A stretch of 64,000 nucleotides of DNA from Achromobacter sp. UMC71. GTDB taxonomy: Bacteria; Pseudomonadota; Gammaproteobacteria; Burkholderiales; Burkholderiaceae_B. The notes below the pieces were generated by a model. That model made no database searches and was not told the origin of the DNA. It saw nothing but the letters and a program-made list of their open reading frames with translations. Below, one piece after another: positions 1 through 8,489 of this stretch. The position numbers were made by a program, and so were the translations under genes. The stretch covers positions 124,001-188,000 of the forward strand of contig NZ_LZZT01000047.1 of assembly GCF_014170305.1 (NCBI RefSeq), in the 5' to 3' direction. Position 1 is the stretch's first letter; each line of letters begins with the position of its first letter.

Positions 1-128
1 GCGCCGGTTTCCGGCAGTGAATACAGCGTGCTCATGGGCACGTCGATGTCATAGCCCAGACCGTTGACGTCCACACAGACGGTAGGCGGCAGTTTTTCGA
101 TCAGGGTTCCGGTAATGCGTCCGATCAT
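1..128 (-). CDS. ruvA: Holliday junction helicase subunit RuvA (5' part only)
   Basis: Only the first 42 or so codons are in the window; the rest runs off the left edge. The reverse complement from 128 reads [20 protein letters not shown], the typical N-terminal OB-fold strand of RuvA, which binds the four-way junction and loads the RuvB motor for branch migration. It is the last visible gene of a minus-strand series ending ruvC-ruvA, 97 bp below the ruvC stop. The neighbouring resolvase supports the call. The identity is firm although the protein is incomplete. Confidence 0.93.
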   Translation of the reverse strand, partial: MIGRITGTLIEKLPPTVCVDVNGLGYDIDVPMSTLYSLPETG

Positions 129-225
129 GGCGGGGATGGCCTGGCAAAAGAGAAGGCCGCGAAAGGCGCGGCGGATGCGGGGATTCTATACGGGTCTACA
201 CGCCGCGTGGGCGCGGCGCGCAGGC

Positions 226-774
226 TCAGCCGATCAGGCGGCCGTTGCGGATGCGGGTCTTGCCGCTCATGCGCAGGCTGGTGCCCAGGCGCTCCAGCTT
301 GTCCTGCAGGGGCCCCACATGCGCGTGGCAGATGGCGCAGGCCAGCGCGTCGGCCGAGTCGGGGGCGGGCATACCGTCCAGCGACAGGAGGTGCTGCACC
401 ATCATCTGAACCTGTTCCTTGGCCGCGCGTCCGGTGCCGACCACCGCCTTCTTGATCTGCAACGCGGTGTACTCGTGCACTGCCAGCGAGCTGTCGGCCA
501 GTGCGCACAGCGCCGCGCCGCGGGCCTGGCCCAGCAGCAGGGTCGACGCGGGATTGGTGTTCATGAAGACGATTTCGAGCGCGGCCACGTCGGGTTGCGT
601 GTCGCGGGCCACCTGGCGCAGATTGTCCAGGATGACCTTCAGGCGTTCGGACAGCGTCAGCGCCGGCGGGACCACGATGGTCCCGCTGGCCACGTAACGC
701 AGCCGCGAGCCGTCGGCATCGATCACGCCGAAGCCGGTGCGGCGCAGGCCGGGATCGATGCCGAGGACGCGCAT
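226..774 (-). CDS. ruvC: Holliday junction resolvase RuvC
   Basis: This endonuclease cuts Holliday junctions symmetrically in the RuvABC complex. The 182-residue product begins [16 protein letters not shown]. The four acidic residues expected of the RNase H-like active site are visible at about Asp7, Glu67 (in ALEIVF), Asp139 and Asp142 (in PDSADALA). The length fits the family (about 170-185). The ATG at 774-772 overlaps the purH stop codon as TGATG, so translation is probably coupled to purH. A longer open frame continues upstream in the same phase, but the conserved N-terminus fixes the start here. Confidence 0.97.
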   Translation of the reverse strand: MRVLGIDPGLRRTGFGVIDADGSRLRYVASGTIVVPPALTLSERLKVILDNLRQVARDTQPDVAALEIVFMNTNPASTLLLGQARGAALCALADSSLAVHEYTALQIKKAVVGTGRAAKEQVQMMVQHLLSLDGMPAPDSADALACAICHAHVGPLQDKLERLGTSLRMSGKTRIRNGRLIG

Positions 775-2363
775 CAGTGGCGGAAGTGACGGGTGCCGGT
801 CAGCACCATGGCGATGCCGTGCTCGTCGGCCGCGGCGATGACTTCGTCGTCGCGCATGCTGCCGCCGGGCTGGATCACGCAGGTCGCGCCTGCCGCCACC
901 ACCACGTCCAGGCCGTCGCGGAACGGGAAGAACGCGTCCGACGCCACGGCCGAGCCCTTCAGGGTCAGGCCGGCGTTTTCCGCCTTGATCGAGGCGATGC
1001 GGGCCGAGTCGATGCGGCTCATCTGGCCGGCGCCCACGCCCAGGGTCATGCCGCCGCCGACGAACACGATGGCGTTGGACTTGACGTACTTGGCGACCTT
1101 CCAGGCGAATGCCAGGTCGTTCATTTCCTGTTCGGTCGGCTGGCGCTTGGACACCACCTTCAGCGCATCGCGCGGCACGTTGTAGGCGTCCGGGCTTTGC
1201 ACCAGCCAGCCGCCGCCCACGCGCTTGATGTCGAAGGCGTTCTGGCCCGGGCCCATCGGCACTTCCAGCACGCGCACGTTCTTCTTGGCGGCCAGGATGG
1301 CCAGCGCGGCACCGTCGTAGGCCGGCGCCAGCAGCACTTCCAGGAACTGGGCGCTGACGGCTTCGGCCGTCGCGGCGTCCACCGGGCGGTTGAAGGCAAT
1401 GATGCCGCCGAAGGCCGACGTCGGGTCGGTCTTGAAGGCTTGCTGGTAGGCGCCCAGCGTATCGGCCGCCACGGCCACGCCGCAGGGGTTGGCATGCTTG
1501 ACGATGACGCAGGCGGGCGCCTCGAAGCTGCGCGCGCATTCCCAGGCGGCGTCGGCGTCCGCGATGTTGTTGTAGGACAGTTCCTTGCCCTGCAACTGGC
1601 GGTAGTTGCCCAACAGGCCGGCCGGACGTTGCGGGTCGACGTAGAACGCCGCGGTCTGGTGCGGGTTTTCGCCGTAGCGCAGCGCCTGTTCCTGCTTGAT
1701 CTGCAGGGTCAGGGTGCCGGGCCATTCCTGGCGGGCCGGCACGGCGTCCTGCGCCGGTTCGGCCTCGGTCAGGCTGGTCAGGTAGGCGGCGATGGCGCCG
1801 TCGTAGGCCGCCGTGTGGGCGTAGACCTTGGCGGCCAGCGCCAGGCGCAGGCCATACGAGGTGCCGCCGCCGTTGTCCATTTCGGACAGCACGCGCGAAT
1901 AGTCGACCGGGTCGATCACGACCGTCACGCCGCCGGCGTCGGTGCCGTGGTTCTTGGCGGCGGCGCGCAGCATTGCCGGGCCGCCGATGTCGATGTTCTC
2001 GACCGCGTCGGCAAAGGTGCAGTCCGGCTTGGCCACCGTTTCGCGGAACGGATACAGATTCACCACCAGCATATCGATGCGATCGATCCCGGCGGCCTTG
2101 ATGGTGTCCATGTGCTCGGCGCTGTCGCGGCGGGCCAGCAGGCCGCCGTGGATCTTCGGGTGCAGCGTCTTGACGCGGCCGTCCAGGATTTCGGGCGAGC
2201 CGGTGTGGGCGGCCACTTCGGTGACGGTCAGGCCGGACTCGGCCAGCAGCTTGGCGGTGCCGCCGGTCGACAGCAGGCGCACGCCGCGCGCGGCGAGCGC
2301 GCGGGCAAATTCAACGATGCCGGTCTTGTCGGACACCGAAAGCAGGGCGGTTTCGATTTTCAT
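774..2363 (-). CDS. purH: bifunctional AICAR formyltransferase / IMP cyclohydrolase
   Basis: PurH performs the last two steps of purine synthesis, formylating AICAR with 10-formyl-THF and closing the ring to IMP. The 529-residue protein has an MGS-like cyclohydrolase domain (about 1-200, with [10 protein letters not shown] near 31-40 and [10 protein letters not shown] near 65) and a formyltransferase domain carrying RYGENPHQ (229-236) and the catalytic KHANPCG segment (Lys289-His290). Size and domain order are standard. It lies 99 bp below fis and shares one base with ruvC, in an apparent dusB-fis-purH-ruvC-ruvA transcription unit. Confidence 0.98.
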   Translation of the reverse strand: MKIETALLSVSDKTGIVEFARALAARGVRLLSTGGTAKLLAESGLTVTEVAAHTGSPEILDGRVKTLHPKIHGGLLARRDSAEHMDTIKAAGIDRIDMLVVNLYPFRETVAKPDCTFADAVENIDIGGPAMLRAAAKNHGTDAGGVTVVIDPVDYSRVLSEMDNGGGTSYGLRLALAAKVYAHTAAYDGAIAAYLTSLTEAEPAQDAVPARQEWPGTLTLQIKQEQALRYGENPHQTAAFYVDPQRPAGLLGNYRQLQGKELSYNNIADADAAWECARSFEAPACVIVKHANPCGVAVAADTLGAYQQAFKTDPTSAFGGIIAFNRPVDAATAEAVSAQFLEVLLAPAYDGAALAILAAKKNVRVLEVPMGPGQNAFDIKRVGGGWLVQSPDAYNVPRDALKVVSKRQPTEQEMNDLAFAWKVAKYVKSNAIVFVGGGMTLGVGAGQMSRIDSARIASIKAENAGLTLKGSAVASDAFFPFRDGLDVVVAAGATCVIQPGGSMRDDEVIAAADEHGIAMVLTGTRHFRH

Positions 2364-2462
2364 GGTGAGGGACGGGAGTGGGGCAGGTGCCCCGGTCTCG
2401 CTTCAGGTCGGGATGGGAAATCTGGAAAGGGGCGGCGCCAGGGGCCCGCCCGCAAGGCAACG

Positions 2463-2702
2463 CTATATCTGGATGTTATGAGCCAGCAGCTTCTTGCGCA
2501 GGGTATTGCGCGTGATGCCCAGCATTTCGGACGCCCGCGACTGGTTGCCGCCAGACCGTTCCAACGCCACTTCAAGCACCGGGCGCTCCACGCAGCGCAT
2601 CACCATGTCCCACATATCGTGGGGCTCGGACTCACCCAAGTCTTCGAAATAGCGCTCCAGGCTGGCGCGCACGCATTCTTCCAGGACATCTTTCTTGCTC
2701 AT
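2463..2702 (-). CDS. fis: Fis-family nucleoid/transcription factor
   Basis: This is a small dimeric DNA-bending protein (79 residues, shorter than the 98 of E. coli Fis). The C-terminal helix-turn-helix is plain in NQSRASEMLGITRNTLRKKL. The N-terminal half has the acidic amphipathic segment ECVRASLERYF. The dusB-fis pairing is also found in enterobacteria, and here the pair stands directly ahead of purH. It begins 36 bp below the dusB stop, so the two are probably one operon. In this group the protein may control fewer targets than enterobacterial Fis; that is inference. Confidence 0.93.
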   Translation of the reverse strand: MSKKDVLEECVRASLERYFEDLGESEPHDMWDMVMRCVERPVLEVALERSGGNQSRASEMLGITRNTLRKKLLAHNIQI

Positions 2703-2738
2703 TTGAGTACAGATATTTTTATGTTGGTGATGAGGCGG

Positions 2739-3770
2739 TTATGCCGCCAGCAGGGCTTTCGCGACAGGCGCCGGGTTGGTGTTGCCGTCGCGAGAAATAT
2801 TGAGGAACCAGTCCGACACCGCCCGCCACTGGTCGCGGGTGTTGTCGATAAGGTTCATGCGGTCGCGGAACGAGTCCGCATCCGGCAGGCCGTCCAGATA
2901 CCATCCTATGTGCTTGCGCGCCGTGCGTACGCCGGTGTGTTCGCCATAGAAGCGGTAGTGGTCGTCGAGATGTTCGAGCAGCAATTCGCGCATTTCCCCA
3001 TAGCTGGGAGGGGCCAGTGTTTCGCCCGTGCGCAGGTAGTGGTCGACTTCGCGGAAAATCCAGGGACGGCCTTGGGCCGCCCGGCCGATCATGACCGCGT
3101 CGGCGCCAGTGTAATCCAGGACGCGCTTGGCTTTCTCGGGAGAGTCGATGTCCCCGTTGGCGATCAGTGGAATCTTCAGCTCGGCGCGGACGGCGCGGAT
3201 AGTGTCATATTCCGCCTCGCCCGTATAGAGGTCGGCGCGGGTGCGGCCGTGCAGCGTCAGCGCGGCGATACCGGCGTTTTCCGCCATGCGGGCCACGCGC
3301 AGGGCATTGCGGCTGTCGCGGTCCCAGCCGGTGCGGGTTTTCAGGGTGACGGGTACGCCCAGCGGGGCGCAGGCATTGACCACGGCGTCCAGGATGCGGG
3401 CGATCAGGTCTTCGTGGCGCAGCAGGGCCGAGCCCGAGGCCACGTTGCAGACCTTTTTCACGGGGCAGCCCATGTTGATGTCGATGATGCGCGCGCCCTT
3501 GTTGGCGTTGAATACCGCCGCCTCGGCCATCATGGCCGGATCGGCGCCGGCGATCTGCACCGACACCGGCGCGATTTCGCCGTCGTGGTTCAGGCGGCGC
3601 GAGGTCTTGACGCTATCCCACAGCTTGGGGTTGCTGGCGGCCATTTCCGAGACGGCGTAACCGGCCCCCAATTTCTTGCAGAGCTGTCGGAAAGGACGGT
3701 CCGTCACGCCCGCCATGGGCGCGACAAGAACGTTGTTGGGAAGGGTCCACGGGCCTATGCGCATGGTCAC
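2739..3770 (-). CDS. dusB: tRNA-dihydrouridine synthase B
   Basis: DusB is an FMN- and NADPH-dependent enzyme that reduces uridine to dihydrouridine in the tRNA D-loop. The 343-residue TIM-barrel protein opens with MRIGPWTLPNNVLVAPMAGV. The active-site cysteine lies in DINMGCPVKKVC (Cys102 from the first Met). Phosphate- and FMN-binding segments follow, including TLHGRTRADLYTGEA, IPLIANGDID and ADAVMIGRAAQGRPWIF. The start could be Met1 or Met3. It heads the dusB-fis-purH run, with 78 bp separating it from ubiH upstream. Confidence 0.96.
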   Translation of the reverse strand: MTMRIGPWTLPNNVLVAPMAGVTDRPFRQLCKKLGAGYAVSEMAASNPKLWDSVKTSRRLNHDGEIAPVSVQIAGADPAMMAEAAVFNANKGARIIDINMGCPVKKVCNVASGSALLRHEDLIARILDAVVNACAPLGVPVTLKTRTGWDRDSRNALRVARMAENAGIAALTLHGRTRADLYTGEAEYDTIRAVRAELKIPLIANGDIDSPEKAKRVLDYTGADAVMIGRAAQGRPWIFREVDHYLRTGETLAPPSYGEMRELLLEHLDDHYRFYGEHTGVRTARKHIGWYLDGLPDADSFRDRMNLIDNTRDQWRAVSDWFLNISRDGNTNPAPVAKALLAA

Positions 3771-3848
3771 ATTTTAACCGGCTCGATCGAACCCTCTTTT
3801 CCGTCCTGCAACAGTTTGGTAACAGGTAGACGAAAAAGCAGGACGAAA

Positions 3849-5015
3849 TCAGGCGCGGAACCCCGTCAGCAGGTGCTGCGCCAGCGGCGCCCGCAAGGGG
3901 GCGGCCAGGTCCAGGCCCAGCAGGGCCAGGCCACAGGCATGCTCCACGGGAGCAAGCCCGGTGGCGAAGATGCGCGGCATCAGATCGGTCAGGCCGGCGG
4001 TGACGACGCGGTCGAATTGGCGCGCCCGGCCGAAATCAGCCAGCGCGGCGGTCGGGCTGGCGTTCGGCTGGGCCAGCCAGCCGCCCAGGGCCTGGGCCAG
4101 CCTGGCGGCATCGCGCAGGCCCAGGTTCAGGCCCTGGCCGGCCACCGGATGCAGCGTCTGCGCCGCGTTGCCGATTGCGGCCACGCGGCCCTGCACCAGG
4201 GCGCGCCGGGCGCTGAGCGCCAGCGGGAAGACATGGCGCGGCGCCTGGCAGGACAGCCGGCCCAGGCGGTCGCCGAAGGCTGCGGACAGCGCCTGCGAAA
4301 AGGCGGTGTTGTCCAGCGCGGCCAGTTCGGCGGCGCGCTCGGGCGCGTTGCACCAGACCACGGAATAGGCATCGGGCAGTTGCGGGTGCGGCAGCAGCGC
4401 CAGCGGGCCTTCGGGGGTAAAGCGTTCCCAGGCCCAGCCGCGACGCGGCAGGGTGGCGTGGGCGGTGGTCAGGAGGGCGTGCTGGCCGTAATCGCGGCGC
4501 ACGTCGCTGGCGCCGGCGCCGTCGGATTGCACGGCGATGCGGCAGCTGAGCGCCGCGTCGCCCTGGCGGATGCGCACGCCGTCGCCGTCTTGGCCGTCGA
4601 CCTGGGCCGGCGGGCCGGACAGCAGCGTGACGCCGCTGGCGGCCACGCATTCCTCGAGCTTGGCGTGTAGAGCCGAATAGGCGACCACGCAGCCCAACTG
4701 CGGCACGCCGAAATCAGTGTGCTGGATCACGCTGCGGCCCAGGCGCCCACGCTGCGACACATGGATATTGAGGATGTCCGCCGCCTTCGCGGGCCAGGCG
4801 TGCAGGGATTCGAGCAACACCCGGCTGCCGTGGTTCATGGCCAGCACGCGGGGATCGGCGGCCGGGACGGCGGCGGGCGCGGCCGGCGCCGGAGTTGCGC
4901 CGGCCAGCAGGGCGATGCGGGCCGGGTCCGGCGCCACGCGCGCCAGCATCAGCGCCAGCACGCGGCCCACGGGGCCAGCGCCAAGAATCGCAATGTCGAA
5001 GGCGGAGATAGTCAT
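3849..5015 (-). CDS. ubiH: FAD-dependent ubiquinone-biosynthesis hydroxylase, UbiH type
   Basis: A class A flavoprotein mono-oxygenase of the UbiH/UbiF/UbiI/VisC group, which hydroxylates the ubiquinone ring. The Rossmann dinucleotide motif is at residues 12-17 (GAGPVG). The second FAD motif and the family signature HPVAGQGLNLGLRDAARL lie in the C-terminal third. The 388-residue length is normal. Nearness to pepP recalls the pepP-ubiH arrangement of E. coli and favours UbiH, but sequence alone cannot exclude another ring position. A Pro/Ala-rich insertion around residue 40 looks like a lineage-specific loop. Confidence 0.88.
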   Translation of the reverse strand: MTISAFDIAILGAGPVGRVLALMLARVAPDPARIALLAGATPAPAAPAAVPAADPRVLAMNHGSRVLLESLHAWPAKAADILNIHVSQRGRLGRSVIQHTDFGVPQLGCVVAYSALHAKLEECVAASGVTLLSGPPAQVDGQDGDGVRIRQGDAALSCRIAVQSDGAGASDVRRDYGQHALLTTAHATLPRRGWAWERFTPEGPLALLPHPQLPDAYSVVWCNAPERAAELAALDNTAFSQALSAAFGDRLGRLSCQAPRHVFPLALSARRALVQGRVAAIGNAAQTLHPVAGQGLNLGLRDAARLAQALGGWLAQPNASPTAALADFGRARQFDRVVTAGLTDLMPRIFATGLAPVEHACGLALLGLDLAAPLRAPLAQHLLTGFRA

Positions 5016-5095
5016 GCCCGGATTTTACCCGTCCACTACAATCCCGGGCAGCCGGCGCGGCTTGGCGCCAGGGACCTTTCTACCGGTTGATCGAT

Positions 5096-5560
5096 ATGAC
5101 GCAGCTCGAGGCTTCTTCTTCGCTTTCCGCCGACATCGGCCGCCGTCCGCGCGGCAAGGTCGCCGTCGGCCTGCTGGCCTGCCTGTTCGGCTGGCTGGGC
5201 GCGCACTGGTGGTACCTGGGCCGGCGCCACGCCTGGCTGGTGACGCTGGTGGCGGCGGTCAGCCTGTTCTGCGCGTTCCGCTTCTACCCGGTCTGGTACG
5301 ACAACCCGGCGTTCTTCGTGCTGTTCATTCCCATGATCGACGGCTTCATCGAAAGCGCGGTGTTTTCATTGATGCCCGACGAAAAGTTCGACCGCCTCTA
5401 CAACCCGGGGCAGGGCGCGGCCAACAAGACGGGCTGGGGCCCGGTGCTGGTTGCCATCCTGGCCTGCCTGGTGGGCGCCACCGTGTCCATGTTCGCCATC
5501 GCGATGTTGGTGGTGTACATCTGGGTCGCGATGGGCTGGCTGGACGGCCTGGTGCTCTGA
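5096..5560 (+). CDS. small TM2-domain-like membrane protein
   Basis: A 154-residue membrane protein with no assigned function. The segment VAVGLLACLFGWLGAHWWYL followed by GRRHAWLV matches the TM2 pattern of two helices joined by a tight polar turn. Two or three further hydrophobic helices follow, including VLVAILACLVGATVSMFAIA near the C-terminus. The ATG at 5096 is chosen over the in-frame TTG at 5087. It is a lone plus-strand gene squeezed between ubiH and pepP, 13 bp from the convergent pepP stop. A TACAAT -10-like hexamer lies at 5037-5042 but has no convincing -35. Confidence 0.75.
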   Translation: MTQLEASSSLSADIGRRPRGKVAVGLLACLFGWLGAHWWYLGRRHAWLVTLVAAVSLFCAFRFYPVWYDNPAFFVLFIPMIDGFIESAVFSLMPDEKFDRLYNPGQGAANKTGWGPVLVAILACLVGATVSMFAIAMLVVYIWVAMGWLDGLVL

Positions 5561-5573
5561 ACCGGGCAGTGCC

Positions 5574-6920
5574 TCATTCGCGCATCAGCGCTTCGATTTC
5601 ACTGGCCTGCACCGGCACGCCGCGGGTGATCAGTTCGCAGCCTTCATCCGTGACCAGCGCGTCGTCCTCGGTGCGGATGCCGATGTTCCAGTAAGCCTCG
5701 GGCACGTCGTCGGCCGGACGCACGTAGATGCCCGGCTCGATCGTCAGCATCATGCCCGCCTGCAGCGTGCGCCACGGGCGTTCGGCGCCCTGGCCCGCGC
5801 CGCCCGGTTGGCGATAGTCGCCCACGTCGTGCACGTCCAGCCCCAGCCAGTGGCCGGTGCGGTGCATGTAGAAGCGGCTGTAGTCGCCCGATTCGATCAC
5901 GCCGTCCAGCGATCCCTTCAGCAGCTTCAGATCCAGCATGCCCTGCGCCAGCACGCGCACCGCCGCCTCGTGGCCGTCGTTCCAGCCGCGCCCCGGCGCG
6001 GTTGCCTGCGCCGCCGCTTCCTGGGCGGCCACCGTCAGGTCGTACAGCGCGCGCTGCGGGCCGCTGTAGCGGCCGTTCACGGGAAAGGTGCGGGTGATGT
6101 CGCTGGCATAGCTGTCGACCTCGCAGCCGGCGTCGATCAGCACCAGATCGCCGTCGCGCAGCACCGCCTCGCCGGCGGGGTAGTGCAGCACGCAGGCATT
6201 GGCGCCGGCGGCCACGATGCTGTTGTACGCCACCGCCTGGGCGCCATGGCGGCGGAACTCGTATAGCAGTTCCGCTTCCAGTTCGTATTCATGCATGCCG
6301 GCGCGGGCGACGCGCATGGCGCGGACGTGTGCGCCGGCGGAGATCTTGGCCGCCCGGCGCATCGCGGCGATTTCCGCGGCATCCTTGATCAGCCGCATTT
6401 CGGCGATGATCGGCCGGATGTCCTGTTGCCGCTCGGGCGGCGCATGGCCGCCGCGGCTGGCCTCGCGCGCCGCCGCCAGCCAGCGGTGCAGCCGGCCGTC
6501 GCTGCGCTTGTCGCCGGCCAGGGGCGCATACAGCGTCGGCTGGTCCAGCAGCAGCTTGGGCACCAGTTCGTCCAGTGCGTCCAGCGGGTGCGCGTCGTCA
6601 AAGCCGAAATGCGCGGCCGCGGCCTCGGGGCCGAAGCGCCGGCCTTCCCAGATCTCATGCTCGACGTGGCGCGGGCGGCAGAACAGCAGGGCGCGGTCGG
6701 TGGCGCCGGCGATCAGCACCACCCAGGCGCCGGGCTCGGTAAAACCGGTCAGGTAGAAGAAATCGCTGTCGTGGCGGTAGGGATATTCGGCGTCGCGGTT
6801 GCGGATGGCCTCGGGGGCGGTGGCCAGGATGGCGATGCCGCCTCCGTCCGCGCGCATCCGGTCCATCAGGCGCTGGCGCCGGGCGGCGAAAGGGGCGATG
6901 TCGTCGGGAGGCAGGCTCAT
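5574..6920 (-). CDS. pepP: Xaa-Pro aminopeptidase P
   Basis: A dimanganese M24B peptidase releasing N-terminal residues before proline. The 448-residue protein has the N-terminal aminopeptidase P domain (about 8-140) and the pita-bread catalytic domain. All five metal ligands can be placed: Asp263 and Asp274 (LIDAGCEVDSYASDITRTF), His357 (HRTGHWLGLDVHD), Glu395 (LTIEPGIYV) and Glu418 (GIRTEDD). Compared with E. coli PepP there is a roughly 12-residue glycine-rich insertion between His357 and Glu395. The gene sits close to ubiH, as in many proteobacteria, but a plus-strand gene separates them here. Confidence 0.96.
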   Translation of the reverse strand: MSLPPDDIAPFAARRQRLMDRMRADGGGIAILATAPEAIRNRDAEYPYRHDSDFFYLTGFTEPGAWVVLIAGATDRALLFCRPRHVEHEIWEGRRFGPEAAAAHFGFDDAHPLDALDELVPKLLLDQPTLYAPLAGDKRSDGRLHRWLAAAREASRGGHAPPERQQDIRPIIAEMRLIKDAAEIAAMRRAAKISAGAHVRAMRVARAGMHEYELEAELLYEFRRHGAQAVAYNSIVAAGANACVLHYPAGEAVLRDGDLVLIDAGCEVDSYASDITRTFPVNGRYSGPQRALYDLTVAAQEAAAQATAPGRGWNDGHEAAVRVLAQGMLDLKLLKGSLDGVIESGDYSRFYMHRTGHWLGLDVHDVGDYRQPGGAGQGAERPWRTLQAGMMLTIEPGIYVRPADDVPEAYWNIGIRTEDDALVTDEGCELITRGVPVQASEIEALMRE

Positions 6921-7030
6921 GGGTAACGGGGCGGCGGGGCCGCGCAGGAAGCTGGGATGCCGTTTACTTTACTCGCCGTGCCGCGGATGCGACAGTGCGG
7001 CGGCATTGGCGCGCAAGGAGCGCGGATTCA

Positions 7031-7059
7031 TTGGACTGTCATGGACGGACTGCTACAAT
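7031..7059 (+). promoter_or_regulatory. sigma70 promoter of the Mn2+ riboswitch transcript
   Basis: TTGGAC (7031-7036) and TACAAT (7054-7059) are separated by exactly 17 bp, so transcription should start near 7066, just before the riboswitch. The 145 bp to the left, up to the pepP start, show nothing else I can name. Confidence 0.75.
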
Positions 7060-7065
7060 CGCGGC

Positions 7066-7230
7066 TCTGTCATTGGGGAGTAGCCATCCTTTGTCCCCAA
7101 AGGAGTTAGCGTCAACAGACTTGGTGGTTCGGTACCGCGTAGCGGCTGCCAGAACTCCATGGCGCTAACGGTCTCCATGTCGCGGCCCGCCCGCGCATGG
7201 ATCAGCCAGGCGAGACCTTTGGCCGCGTAG
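7066..7230 (+). promoter_or_regulatory. yybP-ykoY manganese riboswitch
   Basis: The two signature internal-loop sequences of this riboswitch class are present: GGGGAGTAGCC beginning at 7075 and GGCGAGACCTTTGG at 7209-7222. The CGTCAACAGACTTGG segment near 7110 and long GC-rich helices lie between them. The class senses Mn2+ and usually turns on manganese exporters. It is immediately upstream of a cation exchanger gene (start 7298), leaving about 65 nt for an expression platform. I did not compute a fold; the call rests on the conserved loops and position. Confidence 0.88.
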
Positions 7231-7297
7231 CGTTCACCCTAGCCGGGCGAGCCGTTGCGTCGCGCCAATTGGTTTCTGCTCGTCCGGCTGCGTCTAT

Positions 7298-8302
7298 ATG
7301 TTGCTCACCCTGTTTCTGTTTTTCCTGTCCGCGGCAGTGATCTATCTCGCCTGCGAGTTCTTCGTGAACGGCGTTGAGTGGGTCGGACACCGGTTCCATC
7401 TCGGCGCCACCGCCACCGGCACCGTGCTTGCCGCCTTCGGCACCGCGTTGCCCGAGAGCGCCGTCACTTTCATGGCCGTGGTCTTCGGCGAGACCCCCGA
7501 ACAGAAAGACATCGGCGTCGGCGCCGCCATGGGCGGTCCGCTGGTGCTGGCGACCCTGGCCTACGCCGTCGTCGGATTCGCCCTGTGGCGCGCGCGCCGC
7601 GGCCAGTCCACCCAAGCCAACTGTATCAACGCGGACCAGCGCCGGCTGGCCCGCGACCAGGCCTGGTTCATGGGCATCTTCATCTTCAAGGTCGGGCTGG
7701 GCCTGTTGGCCTTCGCCTGGAAGCCCTGGCTGGGCATCCTGTTCCTGGCCACCTACGGCCTGTACATCAAGCGCGAACTGAGCAACGACGAGGAAAGCAT
7801 CGATAGCGAGGACCTGGAGCCGCTCAAGCTGCGTCCGCGCGATGACAATCCGTCCATGTTCTGGGCGGCCACCCAGACCATCCTGGCCCTGGTGGTGATC
7901 GCCGGCGCCTCCCATGTGTTCGTCAACCAGATCGAACTGCTGGGCGTCGCCATGGGCGCTTCACCGCACGTGGCGGCCTTGCTGCTGGCGCCCGTCGCCA
8001 CCGAACTGCCCGAAATCATGAACGCGCTGATCTGGGTGCGCCAGGGCAAGGAACGCCTGGCCCTGGCCAATATTTCCGGCGCCATGATGATCCAGGCCAC
8101 CATTCCCAGTGCGCTGGGCATCTTCATGACGCCCTGGCTGCTGGATGGCCCGCTGTTGGCCGCGGGCCTGTTCACCATGCTGTCCATCGGCCTGTTGTGG
8201 CTGCGTTTCCGCCGCGCCGTCATGAGCGTGCCGGCACTGTCCGCGGTGGGCGGTTTCTATGCCTTGTTCGCGGCCTACCTGGGCTGGCATTTCTACGCCT
8301 GA
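7298..8302 (+). CDS. CaCA-family cation exchanger, probable Mn2+/Ca2+ exporter
   Basis: An inner-membrane antiporter of the Ca2+/cation antiporter superfamily (334 residues, about ten helices). The two inverted alpha repeats are visible: AAFGTALPESAVTF near residue 45-60 and APVATELPEIMNALIW near 230-245, each with the family's acidic LPE core. A soluble acidic loop (SNDEESIDSEDLEPL) joins the halves. Family members exchange Ca2+ for Na+ or H+. The Mn2+ riboswitch directly upstream suggests that this one exports manganese, which is inference. The product closes with a short Tyr-rich C-terminus and is followed by a strong terminator. Confidence 0.9.
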   Translation: MLLTLFLFFLSAAVIYLACEFFVNGVEWVGHRFHLGATATGTVLAAFGTALPESAVTFMAVVFGETPEQKDIGVGAAMGGPLVLATLAYAVVGFALWRARRGQSTQANCINADQRRLARDQAWFMGIFIFKVGLGLLAFAWKPWLGILFLATYGLYIKRELSNDEESIDSEDLEPLKLRPRDDNPSMFWAATQTILALVVIAGASHVFVNQIELLGVAMGASPHVAALLLAPVATELPEIMNALIWVRQGKERLALANISGAMMIQATIPSALGIFMTPWLLDGPLLAAGLFTMLSIGLLWLRFRRAVMSVPALSAVGGFYALFAAYLGWHFYA

Positions 8303-8310
8303 CAAGGATC

Positions 8311-8344
8311 GGGATGCAAGGCGCGCGCGCCCTGCATCCTTTTT
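8311..8344 (+). terminator. rho-independent terminator after the exchanger
   Basis: GGATGCA (8312-8318) pairs with TGCATCC (8333-8339) around a GC-rich palindromic loop, followed by five T residues. It ends the riboswitch/exchanger unit before the next promoter at 8376. Confidence 0.85.
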
Positions 8345-8375
8345 CGCACAATGGGGGCTTTTTATACCCTAAACC

Positions 8376-8404
8376 TTGTCCATCAGTGGAAACCCGCGTA
8401 AAAT
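8376..8404 (+). promoter_or_regulatory. sigma70 promoter of the mgtA leader operon
   Basis: TTGTCC (8376-8381) and TAAAAT (8399-8404) have a 17-bp spacer. The predicted start is near 8411, giving about 25 nt of 5' UTR before the first leader ORF. It lies directly behind the preceding terminator, which supports its use. Confidence 0.72.
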
Positions 8405-8435
8405 TCCGCTGTTATCCATCTCAGGAGCAGTCTTC

Positions 8436-8489
8436 GTGAATACCGATTCCGGCGAAAGTAGTCGATCTTGCATCGACGTCGCTGTTTAA
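8436..8489 (+). CDS. candidate leader peptide 1 (17 residues, GTG start)
   Basis: This short ORF reads MNTDSGESSRSCIDVAV and stops with TAA at 8487-8489. It has what a translated leader needs: a promoter ending at 8404, a purine-rich AGGAG (8423-8427) 8 nt before the GTG start, and no competing start before it. Its stop codon lies inside the 5' arm of a 12-bp RNA stem (8482-8493 with 8520-8531), so a terminating or stalled ribosome would block that stem. The residues themselves (Asp4, Glu7, one Cys) do not name a signal. I do not recognise it from known leaders. Translation is inferred. Confidence 0.5.
   Translation: MNTDSGESSRSCIDVAV

Noticed and set aside
777-4670. Nearly 1300-codon open frame on the plus strand across purH, fis, dusB and ubiH
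   Set aside because: It is antisense to four clearly conserved genes, has low-complexity His/Arg/Gly-rich translation, and reflects GC-rich codon bias.
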